A stretch of DNA of 7,464 bases. Origin: an uncultured Chitinophagaceae bacterium (GTDB lineage: Bacteria; Bacteroidota; Bacteroidia; Chitinophagales; Chitinophagaceae). The position numbers and the translations under genes were made by a program. A model generated the notes under the pieces. It was not told the DNA's origin. It saw only the letters and a list, made by a program, of their open reading frames with translations, and did no database searches. The stretch is taken from assembly GCA_946885665.1 (NCBI GenBank), contig CAMPGT010000196.1, forward strand, positions 1-7,464. Direction: 5' to 3'. Below, in pieces: positions 1 through 7,126 of this stretch (within the stretch, counting starts at the first letter, position 1; each line of letters opens with the position of its first letter).

Positions 1-1
1 A

Positions 2-862
2 GATTTCGGAAAGCTTATACTTGAAAAATTTTTTCTGAACGTTACCGCGTTGAACAATTACCTGCATTGTCCGCTTGAATTTTATTTCAAGAACCTCATA
101 CGAATTCCCTCTCCAAAAAACGAGGCAACGGAATTTGGATCGTCTGTGCACTTCGCGGTGCAACGGCTGTTTGAAAAGATGAAGGAAGACCCGGGTGAGC
201 AGTTTCCACCCAAAGAAGAATTGCTGAAAGATTTTCAATGGTACATGCACAGGCACAGGGAAAGTTTTGTTAAGGAAGCGTTTGAAAGGAGGATGGAATA
301 TGGATTGGAGATACTGGCGAATTACTATGAGGAGTATATCCACCAGTGGAACAAGATCGTGGCCGTGGAAAGAAATATCCGGAATGTGGTGGTGAACGGG
401 GTGCCGCTGAAGGGAAAACTCGACAAGCTGGAATTTTTAAACAAGGAAGTGACCGTGGTTGATTATAAAACCGGCGATCCCGATAAGTCGAGAGAAAAAC
501 TAATGCCGCCTAACGAAAAAAATCCACTCGGCGGCGATTACTGGCGGCAGGCGGTGTTCTATAAAATACTTGTTGATAACCTCGGCAACCGCGACTGGAA
601 GGTAACGAGCACCGAATTTGATTTTGTTGAACCCGATAAAAAGAAGAAATACCAGAAAAGAAAACTCTATATCACCGAAGAAGATACCACCACGGTGACG
701 CAACAGATCGCCGACACGTGGAAAAAAATACAGGCCCACGAATTTTATGTTGGCTGCGGATCGAAAGATTGCCACTACTGTAATTTCATAAAAACTAACG
801 ACCTCTACACCGACCTTCATGAAATAGAAGAAGAGGAAGAAGATGTACAAATAAATTCCTGA
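2..862 (+). CDS. PD-(D/E)XK nuclease domain, C-terminal part of a probable DNA repair helicase/nuclease (5' truncated)
   Basis: This is the C-terminal end of a RecB/AddB-type nuclease that probably processes double-strand breaks together with a UvrD-like helicase. The frame is open to the left edge (D-F-G-K-L before the first possible start), so the gene begins outside the window; the TTG at 50 lies inside the domain and is not a start. Counting from TTG 50, the RecB-family motifs appear in order: CPLEFYF (Cys7), a G-x3-H motif (His34), VERN (Glu107), GKLDKLEF (Asp125), VVDYKTG (Asp138, Lys140) and QAVFY (Gln167, Tyr171). Cysteines 236, 241 and 244 (C-x4-C-x2-C) together with Cys7 could hold the [4Fe-4S] 'iron staple' known from AddB, although the spacing differs from the usual pattern. 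The tail is acidic (six Glu and an Asp). The TGA overlaps the next ATG, suggesting an operon. Nuclease family is sure; whether the missing part is an AddB-like or a UvrD-like helicase cannot be told. Confidence 0.88.
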   Translation, partial: DFGKLILEKFFLNVTALNNYLHCPLEFYFKNLIRIPSPKNEATEFGSSVHFAVQRLFEKMKEDPGEQFPPKEELLKDFQWYMHRHRESFVKEAFERRMEYGLEILANYYEEYIHQWNKIVAVERNIRNVVVNGVPLKGKLDKLEFLNKEVTVVDYKTGDPDKSREKLMPPNEKNPLGGDYWRQAVFYKILVDNLGNRDWKVTSTEFDFVEPDKKKKYQKRKLYITEEDTTTVTQQIADTWKKIQAHEFYVGCGSKDCHYCNFIKTNDLYTDLHEIEEEEEDVQINS

Positions 863-2280
863 TGAGTAAGAGTAGCTATTTATTTACCGCACTGGCAATT
901 TTCGTGGCAGGTATCACGCTGTTATCGACAGGCACTGGCTGCGCCGGCATCACACCACCTACCGGGGGGCCAAGAGATTCATTGCCTCCCGTGATCATGA
1001 CAGTTACCCCGAAAGATTCAACGCTCTCTTTCAAAGAGAAAAAGATCGTGCTCACTTTTAACGAATATGTACAGGTGCAGGATCTGCAAAAGAACCTGCT
1101 GGTGAACCCTACGCCTAAAGTGAACCCGACCGTCAATGCCAAGCTTAAAACCCTCACCATCACCGTTCGCGACACATTAAAGGATAACACCACCTATGTG
1201 CTCGATTTTGGCAATTCCATTCGCGACATTAACGAGGGAAACCCGTTAAAGAATTACCGGTATATTTTTTCAACAGGGAATTTCCTTGACTCACTCGAAC
1301 TCGCGGGCAGGGTGCTGGTGGCCGAGACAGGGAGGCCCGACAGTACACTCATCGTGATGTTGCATACCAGCCTGGAGGATTCTGCGGTAGCCAAAGAACC
1401 ACCAAGGTATGTTGCCAGGCTGGATAGCGCAGGAAGATTTCGCTTTCACAACCTGGCGCCGGGCACGTTCGCCATTTATGCATTGAAAGATGAAGGTGGC
1501 CAGCGAAGGTACCTTGCAAAGGACCAATTGTTTGCTTTTGCCGATTCGACGGTGACGTCACAATCGCAAAAGGACGACATCATGCTATATGCGTTCAAGG
1601 CCCTGGATACGGCAGCGAAGGAAACGGAAATGGCGGCGCCGGTCCAGCAAAACGATAAAAAGGCCCAGGACAAATACCTGAAGGTGCAGACGAACGCTTC
1701 GGGCGGAACGCTAGACCTGTTGTCGCCGCTGGTCTTCACCTTCAGCGACTCTTTGCGATTGTTTGATTCTACGAAAGTGCTGTTCACCGATAAAGACTTT
1801 AAGCCCATAACAGGTTACCATTATGAGCGGGATACGACCGGTAAAAAAATCAGTTTGGTATACCCATGGCCCGAGAGCACAATGTTCAATGTGCTGGTGG
1901 ATACTGCCTTTGCCGAGGATACGCTTGGCAGAAAGATCCTGAAAAACGACACGATCAGTTTCGAAACCAAGAGCAATGCCGAATACGGTTTGATAGACCT
2001 GCGATTCAGTAATCTTGATTTGAGCCTCAACCCGGTACTGCAATTTGTGCAGGGCGAAGAGGTGAAGTATTCGCATGTGTTCACCAATAATCGTGTGAAT
2101 ATTAAACTATTCCAGCCGGGTGAGTACGTGATGAGGATAGTGTATGACGACAATAAGAACGGGAAGTGGGATACAGGAGAATTTTTCGGCAAGCACATTC
2201 AGCCTGAAAAAGTATTGCTGATAGCAAGGAAGCTGAACGTCAAGCCAAATTGGGATACGGAAGTTGACATCGAGCTGTAG
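862..2280 (+). CDS. Ig-like (SbsA/Big_5-type) domain lipoprotein
   Basis: Predicted envelope lipoprotein of 472 residues; its exact function is not known. A short N-terminus and hydrophobic stretch (residues 6-22) end at Cys27 in TGTGC, a loose lipobox lacking the usual Leu at -3, followed by PPTGGPRD as in many Bacteroidota Ig-like proteins. Residues about 40-139 form an SbsA/Big_5-like Ig domain (LPPVIMTVTPKDSTL, then IVLTFNEYV). Residues about 147-212 look like a transthyretin/carboxypeptidase-regulatory-like beta sandwich (LAGRV, AGRFRFHNLAPGTFAIYAL). About 283-370 is a second Ig-like repeat (SPLVFTFSDSL). The C-terminal part carries DDNKNGKWDTG (429-439), a calcium-loop-like acidic turn typical of these beta domains. 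The ATG at 862 overlaps the upstream TGA by one base, implying translational coupling to the nuclease gene; no Shine-Dalgarno is visible. No acidic lipoprotein export signal follows Cys27, so surface exposure is not supported. The family call is confident, the role is not. Confidence 0.85.
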   Translation: MSKSSYLFTALAIFVAGITLLSTGTGCAGITPPTGGPRDSLPPVIMTVTPKDSTLSFKEKKIVLTFNEYVQVQDLQKNLLVNPTPKVNPTVNAKLKTLTITVRDTLKDNTTYVLDFGNSIRDINEGNPLKNYRYIFSTGNFLDSLELAGRVLVAETGRPDSTLIVMLHTSLEDSAVAKEPPRYVARLDSAGRFRFHNLAPGTFAIYALKDEGGQRRYLAKDQLFAFADSTVTSQSQKDDIMLYAFKALDTAAKETEMAAPVQQNDKKAQDKYLKVQTNASGGTLDLLSPLVFTFSDSLRLFDSTKVLFTDKDFKPITGYHYERDTTGKKISLVYPWPESTMFNVLVDTAFAEDTLGRKILKNDTISFETKSNAEYGLIDLRFSNLDLSLNPVLQFVQGEEVKYSHVFTNNRVNIKLFQPGEYVMRIVYDDNKNGKWDTGEFFGKHIQPEKVLLIARKLNVKPNWDTEVDIEL

Positions 2281-2285
2281 CGCGG

Positions 2286-2903
2286 TTATGATGCCACAAA
2301 CCGTTCTATGGGCACCCTGTTTTGCAGGCTGCGGGCGAGTGTCATCTCATCGGCATATTCAAGCTCACCGCCAAAGGCGATGCCCCTTGCGATGGTCGTA
2401 ACCCTGATGCTGTGCGGCTGCAGTTTTTTTTGGATGTAATAGATCGTCGTATCACCCTGGATCGTCGGGTTCAGTGCAAATATCAGTTCCTGTGTGTTTT
2501 CCTTTTGCACGCGGTTTATGAGGAGTTCGATGTTCAGTTGGTCGGGGCCGATGCCATCGAGTGGTGAAATGATGCCGCCGAGAACATGGTAACAACCATT
2601 GTATTGCTGGGTGCTCTCGATGGCTATTACGTCGCGGATATTTTCGACTACGCAAATGATATCCTGTTTGCGCATTGAGTTTGCGCAAATGGAACAAATG
2701 TCGGCGTCGGAGATATTGCAGCAGCGTTGGCAGAATTTGATTTCCTGCCTCATTTTCAGGACCGTTTCGCCAAATGCCTGCACGATGCCTGCGTCTTGCT
2801 TTACCAGGTGAAGCACCAGCCGCAATGCGGTCTTCTTACCGATGCCGGGCAGCCGGGCAAATTCATTCACGGCATTTTCCAGTAAGGACGAGGAGAACTG
2901 CAT
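2286..2903 (-). CDS. recR: Recombination mediator protein RecR
   Basis: RecR works with RecO (and RecF) to load RecA onto SSB-coated single-stranded DNA at gaps and stalled forks in the cytoplasm. The 205-residue product has the family's normal length and all parts in order: a helix-hairpin-helix ([19 protein letters not shown], residues 16-34), a four-cysteine zinc finger (Cys58, Cys61, Cys70, Cys73), a Toprim domain starting at IICVVE (Glu87) with the [12 protein letters not shown] segment at 109-120, the Walker-B-like [11 protein letters not shown] (141-151) and the C-terminal [15 protein letters not shown] (171-185). The frame stays open upstream to 3032, but those extra 43 codons read through promoter and heptamer repeat DNA and do not look like RecR; ATG at 2903 gives the usual N-terminus. 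A promoter -7 box lies only 4 bases before this ATG. The gene ends 5 bp from the convergent lipoprotein gene and diverges from metH. Confidence 0.97.
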   Translation of the reverse strand: MQFSSSLLENAVNEFARLPGIGKKTALRLVLHLVKQDAGIVQAFGETVLKMRQEIKFCQRCCNISDADICSICANSMRKQDIICVVENIRDVIAIESTQQYNGCYHVLGGIISPLDGIGPDQLNIELLINRVQKENTQELIFALNPTIQGDTTIYYIQKKLQPHSIRVTTIARGIAFGGELEYADEMTLARSLQNRVPIERFVAS

Positions 2904-2906
2904 GCG

Positions 2907-2915
2907 GCAAAGATA
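2907..2915 (-). promoter_or_regulatory. Probable recR promoter -7 element (TATCTTTGC)
   Basis: Read on the minus strand this is TATCTTTGC, an exact match to the Bacteroidota -7 consensus TAnnTTTG. It lies immediately before the RecR start: only CGC separates it from ATG. No good -33 TTTG is seen at the usual 17-21 base spacing; the nearest TTTG is 26 bases upstream. If used, transcription would begin at or next to the ATG, giving a leaderless or nearly leaderless mRNA. Confidence 0.55.
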
Positions 2916-2970
2916 CGACTGGGCAACAGATGCCCTTCTGGCAAAACTTAAAAGTTGAAACCCTTTCCTA

Positions 2971-3033
2971 CTCCCACTCCGGTCTCCCGTCTCCCCATTG
3001 CCCATTGCCCATTGCCGTTTACCACCGTCCACC
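2971..3033. repeat. Heptanucleotide tandem array A (mixed units)
   Basis: Nine consecutive 7-base steps in one register (plus strand): CTCCCAC, TCCGGTC, TCCCGTC, TCCCCAT, TGCCCAT, TGCCCAT, TGCCGTT, TACCACC, GTCCACC. On the minus strand the unit variants fit a common form GGKVRAY: GGGAGAC, GGGCAAT and, allowing a 3-base shift, GGTAAAC and GGTGGAC. The array therefore mixes several heptamer families while mostly keeping the period. The open frames that cross it encode only low-complexity 7-residue repeats and are not genes. Confidence 0.85.
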
Positions 3034-3066
3034 CCCGGCGCTCCGCGCCACCCCCGCCAGCGGGGG
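3034..3066. repeat. GC-rich double-hairpin (REP-like) element
   Basis: Two adjacent inverted repeats sit directly between the heptamer arrays. Hairpin 1 is GGCGC (3037-3041), loop TCC, GCGCC (3045-3049). Hairpin 2 is CCCCCG (3051-3056), loop CCAG, CGGGGG (3061-3066). The core of hairpin 2, CGCCAGCGG (3055-3063), is repeated at 3094-3102. The layout resembles repetitive extragenic palindromes, but genome copy number cannot be judged from one window. There is no T-run, so an intrinsic terminator is unlikely. Confidence 0.65.
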
Positions 3067-3111
3067 AAACGTAGAGCCCTTCAACGCAATCGTCGCCAGC
3101 GGCAAAATTTC
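3067..3111. other. Spacer between palindrome and second heptamer array
   Basis: This unique-looking stretch holds no gene. It carries a second copy of CGCCAGCGG at 3094-3102, so it may belong to the same composite intergenic element as the hairpins to its left. Nothing else is recognisable. Confidence 0.4.
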
Positions 3112-3181
3112 TCCCGTCTCCCGTCTCCCGTCTTCCGTCTCCCGTCTCCCGTCTCCCGTCTCCCCTTTGCCATCTCCCCAT
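3112..3181. repeat. Heptanucleotide tandem array B (TCCCGTC)n
   Basis: Ten units in unbroken 7-base register: TCCCGTC three times, TTCCGTC once, TCCCGTC three times, then the diverged units TCCCCTT, TGCCATC and TCCCCAT. On the minus strand the unit is GGGAGAC. The last three units contain the -33 box and much of the spacer of the metH promoter. The purity of the first seven units suggests slipped-strand expansion and possible length variation between strains. Confidence 0.92.
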
Positions 3182-3196
3182 TCTCCCCTATCTTTG
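3166..3196 (+). promoter_or_regulatory. metH promoter (TTTG-N19-TATCTTTG)
   Basis: The -33 box TTTG (3166-3169) and the -7 box TATCTTTG (3189-3196) are 19 bases apart, matching the Bacteroidota sigma-ABfA type consensus TTTG / TAnnTTTG. The expected start of transcription is near 3201, which leaves a leader of about 125 bases before the metH start. The -33 box and spacer are made from diverged heptamer units of the adjacent array. Confidence 0.78.
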
Positions 3197-3206
3197 CACT
3201 CCACAG

Positions 3207-3256
3207 GCCGATTTGTTTATTGTTCAGCCTGTTCAAAAATTGAACTAATAAACGGC
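3207..3256 (+). promoter_or_regulatory. Structured 5' leader of the metH operon
   Basis: Within the predicted leader, TTTATT (3216-3221) pairs with AATAAA (3247-3252) and GTTCA (3222-3226) with TGAAC (3241-3245), leaving one bulged T; GCCG (3207-3210) can pair with CGGC (3253-3256) below. A second copy of TGTTCA (3230-3235) competes for the same 3' arm as GTTCAA-AAA-TTGAAC (3231-3245). Two exclusive folds are therefore possible, or the palindrome is a protein operator. I do not recognise a SAM or cobalamin riboswitch here. From 3257 to 3325 I see no further element and no Shine-Dalgarno. Confidence 0.45.
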
Positions 3257-3325
3257 AGCGAAATTCTCCTCCAGGTTTCCCAAACGTTTATACGGTTCGC
3301 ATTTATTCAGATCAATCTAATAGCC

Positions 3326-4327
3326 ATGCATAACATCAGGCAGGAACTGGAAAAACGCATACTTATCATTGATGGCGCCATGGGCACCATGATCCAACGC
3401 TACAAGCTCGCCGAGAAGGACTACCGCGGCGAACGCTTCGCCAACTGGCACACCGACGTGAAAGGAAACAATGACCTCCTCTCCATCACGCAGCCGCACA
3501 TCATCATCGAAATACACAAGCAATACCTCGATGCAGGCGCGGACATTATCGAAACAAACACGTTTAACAGCACGGCCATCTCCATGGCCGATTACGACAT
3601 GCAGGCGCTGGCTTACGAGCTCAACGTGGCGGCAGCAAAGTGCGCGAGGGAAGCGGTGCGCCAATCCGGAAAAACGGCCTGGATCGCCGGCGCAATAGGT
3701 CCGCTGAATAAAACCCTTTCCCTGTCGCCAGACGTAAATAACCCGGGCTACAGGGCGGTAACCTTTGATGACGTGGTATCTGCCTACACCGAACAGGTTA
3801 GGGGACTGGTTGACGGCGGCGTTGATCTGCTGCTCATCGAAACGATATTCGACACACTGAACGCAAAAGCCGCCATCTTTGCCATCAAAAAATATTTCAG
3901 GGAAAACAAACGGGAACCGCTGCCCATTATGATCAGCGGCACCATTACCGATGCTTCAGGACGAACGCTCAGCGGACAAACACTCGAAGCGTTTTACACT
4001 TCAATAGTGCACGCCAAGCCGTTAAGCGTTGGCCTCAATTGCGCGTTGGGTGCGAAAGAAATGCGCCCGCACATCGCAGAGCTTTCACAGATCGCTTCAT
4101 GTTATGTTTCTGCATACCCCAATGCAGGACTACCAAACGCGATGGGTGAATATGATGAAAACCCCGATGAAACCGCCCACTTCCTGGAAGATTGGGCCGG
4201 GGAAGGATTTGTAAATATTGTGGGCGGGTGTTGCGGCACAACACCTGATCACATCAGGCACATTGCGGAAAAAGTAAAAAACATTCAGCCCAGGAAATTG
4301 CCGAACGTAGAATTGGAACTCGTCTAA
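3326..4327 (+). CDS. metH: Methionine synthase, homocysteine-binding subunit (MetH N-terminal domain)
   Basis: This 333-residue protein is the homocysteine S-methyltransferase (Pfam S-methyl_trans) domain of cobalamin-dependent methionine synthase: it binds zinc and homocysteine and takes the methyl group from methylcobalamin. Visible marks are [10 protein letters not shown] (15-24), [12 protein letters not shown] (72-83), the Zn ligand Cys239 in [12 protein letters not shown], and the ligand pair Cys302-Cys303 in [11 protein letters not shown]. No folate, B12 or activation domain follows; those lie in the next gene, 9 bases after the TAA. Upstream the frame stays open to 2774 through the promoter and repeat arrays, so ATG 3326, whose product starts like MetH ([17 protein letters not shown]), is the right start. 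It has its own promoter at 3166-3196. BHMT-like stand-alone enzymes use the same fold, but the MetH-type sequence and the adjacent MetH remainder settle the role. Confidence 0.95.
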   Translation: MHNIRQELEKRILIIDGAMGTMIQRYKLAEKDYRGERFANWHTDVKGNNDLLSITQPHIIIEIHKQYLDAGADIIETNTFNSTAISMADYDMQALAYELNVAAAKCAREAVRQSGKTAWIAGAIGPLNKTLSLSPDVNNPGYRAVTFDDVVSAYTEQVRGLVDGGVDLLLIETIFDTLNAKAAIFAIKKYFRENKREPLPIMISGTITDASGRTLSGQTLEAFYTSIVHAKPLSVGLNCALGAKEMRPHIAELSQIASCYVSAYPNAGLPNAMGEYDENPDETAHFLEDWAGEGFVNIVGGCCGTTPDHIRHIAEKVKNIQPRKLPNVELELV

Positions 4328-4336
4328 AGTCGAACT

Positions 4337-7042
4337 ATGAGTGAACAGATAAACATCAAACCCTATTTAAGGCTCTCGGGCCTTGAACCGCTGGTGGTAC
4401 GCCCCGAATCGAATTTCGTCAATATTGGAGAAAGGACCAACGTCACCGGATCCAAGAAATTTGCGAGGCTCATCAGGGACAACAAATACGAAGAAGCGCT
4501 GAGTGTGGCACGGCAGCAGGTGGAAAACGGCGCACAGGTGATAGATGTGAACATGGATGATGCGCTGCTCGACGGCGTGCAGGCAATGACCACCTTCATC
4601 AACCTGATGCAAAGTGAGCCGGATATTGCGAAGATCCCCGTGATGATAGATTCATCGAAGTTCGAGATCATCGAGGCCGGCCTGAAGTGCGTACAGGGCA
4701 AGAGCATCGTGAACTCCATTTCCATGAAGGAGGGCGAAGAGAAATTCATCGAACAGGCGATTACCTGTCAAAGCTATGGCGCCTCCGTCATCGTTATGGC
4801 CTTCGACGAGAAAGGACAAGCCGATACCAAACAGCGAAAAGTCGAGATCTGCCACCGCGCCTACAAAATACTCACTGAACAGGTTGGCTTCGACCCGCAG
4901 GACATCATCTTCGACCCAAACATATTTGCGATTGCGACGGGATTGGAGGAACATAACAACTATGGCGTCGATTACATCGAGGCCGTTAAAGAAATAAAAG
5001 AACTGATGCCCCTCGTTGGCATCAGCGGCGGCGTCAGCAACCTTTCGTTTTCATTCAGGGGTAATGAGCCGGTGCGGGAAGCCATGCACTCCGTTTTCCT
5101 TTTTCACGCCATTAAAGCCGGCATGAACATGGGCATCGTAAACGCCGGGCAGATGGTGGTGTACGATGAAATCGAGCCTAATCTCCGCGAACTCTGCGAG
5201 GATGTGATCCTCAACCGCAACAACGATCAAAACCAGGCCACGGAAAAACTGCTTGCCTTTGCCGAGACCGTCAAATCGCAGGGAAAGGCTGAAAAAAAAG
5301 ACGATGCCTGGCGCGGCACCCCCGTTGAGGAAAGGCTGAAGCACTCGTTGGTCAACGGCATCACCGATTTCATTGAAGCCGATACGGAAGAGGCAAGGCA
5401 AAAGTATCCAAAGCCGCTCGACGTTATCGAGGGCCCGTTGATGGATGGGATGAACGTTGTGGGCGATCTTTTCGGCGCCGGCAAAATGTTTCTGCCGCAG
5501 GTGGTAAAAAGCGCACGCGTAATGAAAAAAAGCGTTGCCGTGTTGACGCCCTATATCGAAGAAGAAAAGAAGACCAATCCGAATGCCCAGAAAGGAGGCG
5601 CCGCAAAAATATTATTGGCCACCGTAAAAGGAGATGTGCACGACATTGGAAAGAACATCGTTGGGGTGGTGCTCGGTTGCAACGGTTATGATGTAATTGA
5701 CCTTGGCGTGATGGTACCCGCAGACAAGATCCTGAACACGGCCGACGAAATTAAAGCAGACATTATCGGGTTGAGCGGCCTCATCACGCCATCGCTCGAT
5801 GAGATGGTGAATGTGGCACACGAGATGAAACGCAGGAACATGAAGCAGCCGCTGCTAATCGGCGGCGCCACCACTTCACGCATGCATACCGCTGTTAAGA
5901 TCGCACCGCAATACGACAACGGCGTGGTACACGTGCTCGACGCATCGAGAAGTGTTACTGTTGCGGGTTCATTGCTGAGCCCCGAACAGAAACCAGGGTT
6001 CCTGGCTTCCGTAAAGCAGGAGTACGGAAAGCTCGCCACCGATTTCGCGAGCAAAAAAACCGTGAAGCAGCACGTTAGTTATGAGGATGCAGTTAAAAAC
6101 AAGTTTCCGGTAAGCTGGCAGGAGCATACCCCAACGGCACCAACGTTTATCGGCACGAAATCGTTCAAAGATTTCGACCTGAACGAACTGGTGAAATACC
6201 TGGATTGGCAACCGTTCTTCATTGCCTGGGAAATGCATGGAAAGTTTCCGCAGATACTTACTGATGAAGTAACAGGAAAAGAAGCAACACGGCTCTACAA
6301 CGATGCAAAAAAGCTGCTGAATACGATCATTTCCGAAAAATGGCTCACGGCAAACGGGGTGGCGGGCTTCTGGCGCGCAAATTCAAACGGACGCGACACA
6401 GTATCTGTTTTAAAAGACGACACCGCTGAAACTGTCAGCCTCGAATTCCTGCGGCAACAAGCGAAAAAAGCAAGCGGGCAATACAACATGTCGCTCGCCG
6501 ACTTCATCGCGCCCGAGCAGGAAGGCGTGCAGGATTATATCGGTGCATTCGCGGTTACCATCCACGGCATCGAACCGCACATCAAGCGCTTCCAGGAACA
6601 ACACGACGATTACAACAAGATCACGCTGCAGGCCCTTGCCGACAGGCTCGCTGAAGCTTTCGCGGAGAAACTTCATGAAATGGTGAGAAAGGAACTATGG
6701 GGCTATGACCAAAAAGAACAACTCACCAACGAGGAGCTGATCAGAGAATCATACCTTGGAATTCGGCCGGCACCGGGATATCCGGCCTGTCCCGACCATA
6801 CAGAAAAACATAAGTTGTTCGACTTGCTGAAGGCAACGGAAAACACCGGCATTGTGCTCACCGAATCGCTCGCTATGTATCCCGCATCATCTGTTTGCGG
6901 CTGGTATCTTGCTCACCCCGAAAGCAAATACTTCGGCATCGGTAAAATATTGAAGGACCAGGTGAACGACTATGCTGAAAGAAAAGCAATGCCCGTCGAG
7001 GACATCGAAAGATGGCTGACGCCCATATTGGAATACCAATAA
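4337..7042 (+). CDS. metH: Methionine synthase, folate/cobalamin/activation subunit (MetH C-terminal part)
   Basis: This 901-residue protein carries the other domains of B12-dependent methionine synthase, which moves the methyl group of 5-methyl-THF to cob(I)alamin and on to homocysteine in the cytoplasm. In order: pterin-binding barrel (about 20-300; [47 protein letters not shown]); B12 cap helices (about 325-415; [22 protein letters not shown]); Rossmann-like B12 domain (about 420-565) with GDVHDIGKN, where His435 is the expected lower cobalt ligand in Asp433-x-His-x2-Gly438, then [11 protein letters not shown] and [13 protein letters not shown]; and the SAM-dependent reactivation domain (about 600-901; [59 protein letters not shown]). 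Together with the upstream gene the total, 1234 residues, is close to the 1227 of E. coli MetH, so nothing is missing; only the chain is split at the Hcy/folate linker. It sits in the same reading frame 9 bases after the first gene's stop and is surely co-transcribed. Splitting of MetH is common in this phylum as far as I know. Confidence 0.97.
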   Translation: MSEQINIKPYLRLSGLEPLVVRPESNFVNIGERTNVTGSKKFARLIRDNKYEEALSVARQQVENGAQVIDVNMDDALLDGVQAMTTFINLMQSEPDIAKIPVMIDSSKFEIIEAGLKCVQGKSIVNSISMKEGEEKFIEQAITCQSYGASVIVMAFDEKGQADTKQRKVEICHRAYKILTEQVGFDPQDIIFDPNIFAIATGLEEHNNYGVDYIEAVKEIKELMPLVGISGGVSNLSFSFRGNEPVREAMHSVFLFHAIKAGMNMGIVNAGQMVVYDEIEPNLRELCEDVILNRNNDQNQATEKLLAFAETVKSQGKAEKKDDAWRGTPVEERLKHSLVNGITDFIEADTEEARQKYPKPLDVIEGPLMDGMNVVGDLFGAGKMFLPQVVKSARVMKKSVAVLTPYIEEEKKTNPNAQKGGAAKILLATVKGDVHDIGKNIVGVVLGCNGYDVIDLGVMVPADKILNTADEIKADIIGLSGLITPSLDEMVNVAHEMKRRNMKQPLLIGGATTSRMHTAVKIAPQYDNGVVHVLDASRSVTVAGSLLSPEQKPGFLASVKQEYGKLATDFASKKTVKQHVSYEDAVKNKFPVSWQEHTPTAPTFIGTKSFKDFDLNELVKYLDWQPFFIAWEMHGKFPQILTDEVTGKEATRLYNDAKKLLNTIISEKWLTANGVAGFWRANSNGRDTVSVLKDDTAETVSLEFLRQQAKKASGQYNMSLADFIAPEQEGVQDYIGAFAVTIHGIEPHIKRFQEQHDDYNKITLQALADRLAEAFAEKLHEMVRKELWGYDQKEQLTNEELIRESYLGIRPAPGYPACPDHTEKHKLFDLLKATENTGIVLTESLAMYPASSVCGWYLAHPESKYFGIGKILKDQVNDYAERKAMPVEDIERWLTPILEYQ

Positions 7043-7080
7043 GTCTCTCTCAAACATCGCAATTTCAGGTGGGTTGAAAG

Positions 7081-7101
7081 TTATCAACTGCATGTGGATA
7101 A
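7081..7101. promoter_or_regulatory. Inverted DnaA-box-like pair
   Basis: TGTGGATAA (7093-7101) is the exact reverse complement of the DnaA box TTATCCACA. Three bases to its left TTATCAACT (7081-7089) is a two-mismatch copy in the opposite direction, so the pair forms a near-palindrome (TTATCAAC / GTGGATAA, 7 of 8 positions matching). It lies 38 bp after the metH stop. DnaA binding is inference; an unrelated palindrome is possible. Confidence 0.4.
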
Positions 7102-7126
7102 TTGGATGACTCCTAAATTTTACGAT

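Noticed and set aside
50..52. TTG at 50 as a start for the nuclease
   Set aside because: The frame is open to the left edge and the residues before it (FFLNVTA) fit the usual lead-in to the CPxxFYF motif, so the gene begins outside the window.
2904..3032. 43-codon N-terminal extension of RecR
   Set aside because: It reads through the promoter -7 box and heptamer array A, has no RecR-like sequence, and the ATG at 2903 gives the standard family N-terminus.
3112..3181. CRISPR array
   Set aside because: The units are 7 bases, tandem and without unique spacers; no cas genes are present.
2948..3243. Small open frames with GDGRRET-like or RLPSPVS-like peptide repeats on both strands of the arrays
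   Set aside because: A 7-base repeat without stops is open in all frames and gives 7-residue peptide repeats; there are no promoter, start or family signs of a protein.
2774..3325. 184-codon N-terminal extension of the first metH gene
   Set aside because: It overlaps recR antisense, both heptamer arrays and the metH promoter; its Ser/Pro repeats are a by-product of the period-7 DNA. The MetH family start is at 3326.
3197..3325. SAM or cobalamin riboswitch in the metH leader
   Set aside because: The leader is only about 125 bases and none of the known conserved boxes of these riboswitches can be recognised.
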